A stretch of DNA of 58,303 nucleotides, from positions 1 through 58,303 of the forward strand of contig CAIQOV010000055.1 of the NCBI GenBank assembly GCA_903873585.1. The letters are read 5' to 3'. Of the stretch, positions 55,028-58,303 are shown in pieces; within the stretch, counting starts at the first letter, position 1; every line of letters begins with the position of its first letter. Under the pieces are notes generated by a model, which was not told the DNA's origin, ran no database searches, and was given only the letters and a program-made list of their open reading frames with translations. The translations under genes and the position numbers were made by a program. This DNA is from an uncultured Rhodobacterales bacterium (GTDB lineage: Bacteria; Pseudomonadota; Alphaproteobacteria; Rhodobacterales; Rhodobacteraceae).

Positions 55028-55786
55028 ATGGCGCTAAGTTTTCGGCAAAGCGAAATTTTGGATATCGCCAAAACCGAAGGCCGTGTGGTGGTTGAAGACC
55101 TTGCACAGCGCTTTGATGTCACCTTGCAAACCATCCGCCGCGACCTGACCGAACTGGCCGACACGGGTTATCTGGACAGGGTGCACGGCGGCGCTGTGCC
55201 GCGCACGGGTGTGGCCAATCTGGGCTATGACGAGCGCCGCCGCCTGAACGAGGGGGCTAAGGCAGCGATTGCGCGCGCCTGCGCGGCGGCGATTCCCGAC
55301 AATTGTTCGATCATCATTAACCTTGGCACCTCGACCGAAGCTGTGGCGCGCGAGTTGCTGCACCACCGCAATCTAACGGTCATCACGAACAACATGAACG
55401 TGGCCAATATTCTCGCCGCCAACCCCGGCTGCGATGTTATGGTGGCAGGCGGGGCGCTGCGCCGGTCGGATGGCGGCTTGGTGGGCGAGTTGACCACGCA
55501 TTTCTTTGAACAATTCAAGGTTGATGTTGCCATCATCGGCGCATCGGCCTTGGATGCCGAGGGGGAGCTGTTAGATTATGACTTGGCAGAGGTGCGCGTG
55601 GCGAAAGCCATCATCCGCCAAGCGCGGCGCACCTTTCTGGTTTGCGATCACTCTAAACTGGCGCGTTCAGCTCCGGTGCGCTTGGCCTCGCTGCGCGAGA
55701 TTTCAGAGGTGTTTACCGACCTGCCCCTGCCCGACGATTTAACCCAGCGCTGCCGCGAATGGCAAACCAAGATCAACCTGCCATGA
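55028..55786 (+). CDS. glpR: DeoR-family glycerol repressor
   Basis: A 252-residue regulator: N-terminal winged helix (FRQSEILDIAKTEGRVVVED, LAQRFDVTLQTIRRDLTEL, GYLDRVHGGA) and a C-terminal DeoRC sugar-phosphate domain (NCSIIINLGTSTEAVARELL, VITNNMNVANIL, VDVAIIGASALDAEGELLDY, LVCDHSKLARSAPVR). This is the GlpR layout, with glycerol 3-phosphate the probable inducer. AAAGGA lies seven bases before the ATG. It is divergent from glpD and followed 37 bp later by two permease genes. Confidence 0.9.
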   Translation: MALSFRQSEILDIAKTEGRVVVEDLAQRFDVTLQTIRRDLTELADTGYLDRVHGGAVPRTGVANLGYDERRRLNEGAKAAIARACAAAIPDNCSIIINLGTSTEAVARELLHHRNLTVITNNMNVANILAANPGCDVMVAGGALRRSDGGLVGELTTHFFEQFKVDVAIIGASALDAEGELLDYDLAEVRVAKAIIRQARRTFLVCDHSKLARSAPVRLASLREISEVFTDLPLPDDLTQRCREWQTKINLP

Positions 55787-55823
55787 GCGCTGTGCCGCAG
55801 CCTTTCAAATCGACAGGTTTGGC

Positions 55824-56696
55824 ATGAAACCGCATAACAATGCCGCTTGGGCGCTGTTGCTGCCTGCCGCATGCGTGATGATCTTTGTCGCCGTTTTGCC
55901 ACTGTTGGCTGTGCTGAACTATTCGTTTCATGACATTTTCAGTTTGAACAAGGTGTTTTGGGTTGGAACGGATTGGTACGCCATGATCGTATCAACCCCG
56001 CGCTTTTGGTTCAGCCTTGGGCGTAGCGCGTTATTTTCAACGTTGGCGCTTACCATTCAACTGCCTTTGGGCATCGCCATTGCCTTGATGCTGCGCAAAA
56101 TTGGGCCGCGTGGGGCAAGCCTGATGCTGATGTGCTTGGCTATTCCTTTGGTGGTGCCCACCAATATGATTGCCGGTCTTTGGCTGGCCTTAATCCGCCC
56201 CGAGGGGTTGGGCGGCCAAGCCCTAAGCGCCTTTCATTTGACGCTGGATTACAAATTCAACCCGCTGCACACTTGGGCGCTGATCTTGCTGGTGGATACA
56301 TGGCATTGGCTTGGACTGGTGGTGGTTTTGGCCTATGCGGGCTTGTCATCCATTCAACCGGCCTATTATCAGGCGGCGGCGGTCGATAGCGCCTCACGGT
56401 GGGGGGTGTTTCGCTGGATCGAATTGCCGCAAATATCGGGTGCATTGTGGATCGTATTGCTGCTGCGGCTGGTCGACAGTTTCATGATCTACACCGAGGT
56501 GATGACGATCAACGCCGGTGGCCCGAATGATGCGACAACCTTTCTTTCGCTAGAATTGGGTGAAGACATAAAGGCTTACAGCTACGGCACCGCCGCCGCC
56601 CGCGCGATGGTGGATTTTGTGTTTGTGCTGACGCTGGTGTGGGTCTTTGTCAAACTTCGGCAAACGGGTGATCCGGAAGGGGCGCAACCGCAATGA
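55824..56696 (+). CDS. Second MalF-type permease, GlpP-like
   Basis: A 290-residue permease clearly related to GlpP (50095-50967): both share YYQAAxxDxASRWxVFRxIELP in the EAA loop region (here YYQAAAVDSASRWGVFRWIE) and VDSFMIYTE. About six membrane helices are visible. No ATPase or binding protein is encoded beside it. It overlaps the next permease by four bases (ATGA). It may be the remains of a second glycerol or polyol transporter, or may share the GlpS/GlpT ATPases. Confidence 0.9.
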   Translation: MKPHNNAAWALLLPAACVMIFVAVLPLLAVLNYSFHDIFSLNKVFWVGTDWYAMIVSTPRFWFSLGRSALFSTLALTIQLPLGIAIALMLRKIGPRGASLMLMCLAIPLVVPTNMIAGLWLALIRPEGLGGQALSAFHLTLDYKFNPLHTWALILLVDTWHWLGLVVVLAYAGLSSIQPAYYQAAAVDSASRWGVFRWIELPQISGALWIVLLLRLVDSFMIYTEVMTINAGGPNDATTFLSLELGEDIKAYSYGTAAARAMVDFVFVLTLVWVFVKLRQTGDPEGAQPQ

Positions 56697-57487
56697 ACCA
56701 TGCCGGCGTCCTGCGCCTTGTTGCCTGCATTGTCTTGGCGAGTTTTGTACTTTTGCCTTTGGGCCAAGCCATCGTTTTAAGCTTTACCGCAACACTTGAA
56801 GCCGACGGCGTGCCGATGGGATCGGTCGGTTTTCATAATTACCTTAACATCCTGCGCACACCAGAATTGCGGGCATCCGTAGGTAATTCTGTAACTTATG
56901 TGCTGTTAAACGTGGCCTTTTGCTTGATTGCGGGCCTACCCGCTGCTTATGGCTTGGCACGGTATAGTTTTATCGGCGACAGGCATTTCTTGATGTTCCT
57001 TCTCGCCTTTCGCGTAACGCCGCCGGTCGTGCTTTCACTGCCAATTTTTATTTTGTTCGCCCGCGCTGGGCTGGTCAATTCACCCATCGGCATCGCGCTT
57101 GTGCACTGCGTTTTCAACCTGCCGATTGCGATCTGGATTTTGGAAAGCTTCATCGCAGCCATACCAAGATCATTCGACGAGATGGCCTTCTTAGACGGGC
57201 ACAGTCGCACTGGTTTTTTCGTGCGCTTTCTGATACCCGCCATTGCACCCGGCATCGCGGTAGCGGCTTTTTTCTGTTTTATATTCTCTTGGGTTGAGGT
57301 GGTTTTCGCCCGCATCTTGACGGTAACAGCCGGAAAACCGATCACCCAAGCCATCACCGCCTTATTCACGTTTCGCACCGATTGGGGCCTTGTCATGGCT
57401 ATGACGGTGTTTTCATTGATACCGGGCGTTTTGATGATTTTCTTAGTTCGCAACCAAATCGCGCGGGGATTTGTGATAAGAACTTAG
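56693..57487 (+). CDS. Second MalG-type permease, GlpQ-like
   Basis: A 264-residue permease related to GlpQ (49292-50098): shared segments include NLPIAIWILESFIAAIPRSF, VAAFFCFIFSWVEVVFARIL and a C-terminal IPGVLMIFLVRNQIARGF. The EAA-type loop is IPRSFDEMAFLDGHSRTGFF. It ends 3 bp before the edge of the IS3-family sequence, so any downstream ATPase or binding-protein genes of this cluster may have been separated or lost by that insertion. Confidence 0.9.
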   Translation: MNHAGVLRLVACIVLASFVLLPLGQAIVLSFTATLEADGVPMGSVGFHNYLNILRTPELRASVGNSVTYVLLNVAFCLIAGLPAAYGLARYSFIGDRHFLMFLLAFRVTPPVVLSLPIFILFARAGLVNSPIGIALVHCVFNLPIAIWILESFIAAIPRSFDEMAFLDGHSRTGFFVRFLIPAIAPGIAVAAFFCFIFSWVEVVFARILTVTAGKPITQAITALFTFRTDWGLVMAMTVFSLIPGVLMIFLVRNQIARGFVIRT

Positions 57488-57562
57488 GTGGGGGTACCCC
57501 CCCCGACAGTAAGGGGCTGCATAAGTAGAATTTTCTCGGCAAGATGCATGAGGAGATTTCGC

Positions 57563-57885
57563 ATGAAGACAAGCAGATACACTGAGGCGCAGATCATCGC
57601 GATCTTGCGACAAGCTGAAGGCGGCGTGCCGGTGGCTGAGCTTTGCCGAGAACATGGCATGAGCAGCGCCTCTTTTTACAAGTGGCGATCGAAGTATGGC
57701 GGCATGGATGCATCCTTGATCAGCCAGATGAAAGCGATGAAAGTTTGAGCCGGATCAGAAAACGATCTGGGAGATCGTTTTTCCGGCGAATGGAACCGTC
57801 GCCTGAAGCGGATGTATGCTGACCTGAGCATGCAGGCCGATTTGCTAAGGGAGGCGCTTGGAAAAAGGTGCTGGGCCATCTCAAC
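57563..57885 (+). pseudogene. IS3-family transposase OrfA, disrupted
   Basis: ATG 57563 with AGGAG before it encodes MKTSRYTEAQIIAILRQAEG and the helix-turn-helix (VAELCREHGMSSASFYKW), then DASLISQMKAM. The frame meets a TGA at 57746-57748, just as a palindromic insert begins, and afterwards the same frame again gives the expected OrfA end and OrfB start: NRRLKRMYADLSMQADLLRE, ALGK. Similarity stops near 57885. The insert therefore breaks an otherwise recognisable gene. Confidence 0.78.
57749..57787. repeat. Palindromic insert within OrfA
   Basis: AAAACGATCT-GGG-AGATCGTTTT is a perfect 10-bp stem (57759-57781) enclosed by an outer GCCGG/CCGGC pair. It interrupts the OrfA frame and brings in a stop next to its left edge. 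It looks like a small palindromic repeat of the REP/MITE kind. Confidence 0.72.
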
Positions 57886-57962
57886 GCAGCGAGATAGGCG
57901 CCCACGCCTACACGACATTGCTCCTGAAACAGATCCAAGAAACAGCTAAGAATTTCACGATC

Positions 57963-58157
57963 TGGATGGCCCTTCACGTTGCGCAAATGTAGAAAACACA
58001 GGCCAAACCCCCAAGTTTTGCGGGCATCCGTCAGGCCTGTCAGAAGATCGCCAATCTGCTCATTCGGCGCCCGTAACTTTGGGCCACAGCGATAGCACGT
58101 CTCGCTGACCCCAAAGGCCCGGCAAGCCAGCGCAATGCGGACACCTCGTTGTTGCAC
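57963..58157 (-). pseudogene. IS3-family transposase OrfB, N-terminal fragment (inverted)
   Basis: On the minus strand the frame from 58157 reads MQQRGVRIALACRAFGVSET, EQIGDLLTGLTDARKTWGFG and LCFLHLRNVKGHP, matching the start of the OrfB proteins that go with this OrfA. After VKGHP it leaves the family pattern. The DDE catalytic domain is absent. Its orientation is opposite to OrfA, which shows an inversion or a second insertion. Confidence 0.75.
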
Positions 58158-58216
58158 CGCGACTGCGGCTATCTGCGCCCCCTGAAACGTAAACCTACGC
58201 CGAGGGCCGTCTGGAC

Positions 58217-58303
58217 TTAACGGTTTTTCTCGTCGGCCATTATGCGTTGGATGAGGTCGGGGTCACACTCTTCGTCGCGCAGGAACTGGATGATGCCGCC
58301 AGG
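58217..58303 (-). CDS. C-terminal end of an unidentified gene
   Basis: The minus strand has an open frame from the window edge to TAA at 58217-58219, encoding a charged end, LRDEECDPDLIQRIMADEKN and a final Arg. It looks protein-like but I do not recognise it. It lies 60 bp from the scrambled IS fragment. Confidence 0.35.
   Translation of the reverse strand, partial: PGGIIQFLRDEECDPDLIQRIMADEKNR

Larger units (their letters stand above)
57490..58160. mobile_element. Rearranged IS3-family insertion sequence
   Basis: Begins with the G/C-rich edge GGGGGTACCCCCCCCGACAG and a leader ending AGGAGATTTCGC before the orfA start. The 5' half of orfA runs on the plus strand, but a piece of orfB follows on the minus strand, so the element is inverted internally and cut down. 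Neither transposase is complete, and a palindromic sequence sits within orfA. Confidence 0.75.

Noticed and set aside
1-58303. CRISPR arrays, rRNA genes, replication origin, phage structural genes.
   Set aside because: No regularly spaced repeats, rRNA-like sequence, DnaA-box cluster or phage genes were seen on either strand.

Overview
The window is a GC-rich chromosomal segment of an alphaproteobacterium, almost certainly a member of the Rhodobacterales (Paracoccaceae). The indicators are a SAM/SAH-type riboswitch in front of metK, the overlapping hisS-hisZ-hisG operon, a cobalamin-dependent (class II) ribonucleotide reductase, and a rhizobial-type glycerol ABC transporter operon. Species cannot be told from the sequence alone.

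Layout. 1-3.1 kb: end of a CorC/HlyC-type gene, lnt and metK. 3.2-5.0 kb: tRNA-Gly(TCC) followed by about 1.7 kb of foreign DNA that ends in a 63-bp copy of the tRNA 3' part; two broken integrase fragments and one small exported-protein gene lie inside. 5.1-16 kb: housekeeping genes (nrdJ, a DUF1489 gene, an EamA exporter, hisS-hisZ-hisG, slyX, dnaE). 16.2-29.3 kb: a purine/pyrimidine salvage and catabolism block (xdhABC, a cytosine-deaminase-family enzyme, a nucleoside deaminase, a BMP-family nucleoside-type ABC importer) interrupted by malQ. The importer's binding-protein gene carries an in-frame TAA. 29.4-36 kb: a DAO-family oxidase gene, then a probable non-phosphorylating pentose pathway (FAH-family dehydratase, IlvD/Edd dehydratase, Gfo/Idh/MocA sugar dehydrogenase, semialdehyde dehydrogenase), ending in a long inverted-repeat structure. 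36-45 kb: a TetR regulator, a TIM-barrel isomerase/epimerase plus ureohydrolase pair, yaeQ, an RsmB-like methyltransferase, small unknown genes, a decayed amine-oxidase fragment, a Gfo/Idh/MocA oxidoreductase and a TolB-like propeller protein. 45-57.5 kb: the glycerol regulon glpD-S-T-P-Q-U-V-K with a truncated iron-alcohol-dehydrogenase gene at its tail, divergent from glpR, which is followed by a second pair of related permeases. 57.5-58.3 kb: a scrambled IS3-family element.

How the genes work together: the glp genes import glycerol, phosphorylate it (GlpK) and oxidise it (GlpD) under probable GlpR control. The two transporter ATPases have complementary motif losses, so the predicted heterodimer has one complete and one degenerate ATP site. 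The xdh/deaminase/BMP block would take up and break down nucleobases or nucleosides, but uptake is probably impaired by the nonsense codon. The pentose genes should lead from an aldopentose to 2-oxoglutarate, although no lactonase or sugar transporter gene is visible here.

The least explained feature is a repeat family: a conserved block of about 28 bp (CTTTCATA, then CAAATATCC) followed by a strong G/C hairpin. It occurs four times between genes (two copies bracket slyX in inverted orientation) and once inside the coding sequence of xdhA, where it stays in frame and adds about 33 residues to the linker between the iron-sulfur and FAD domains.
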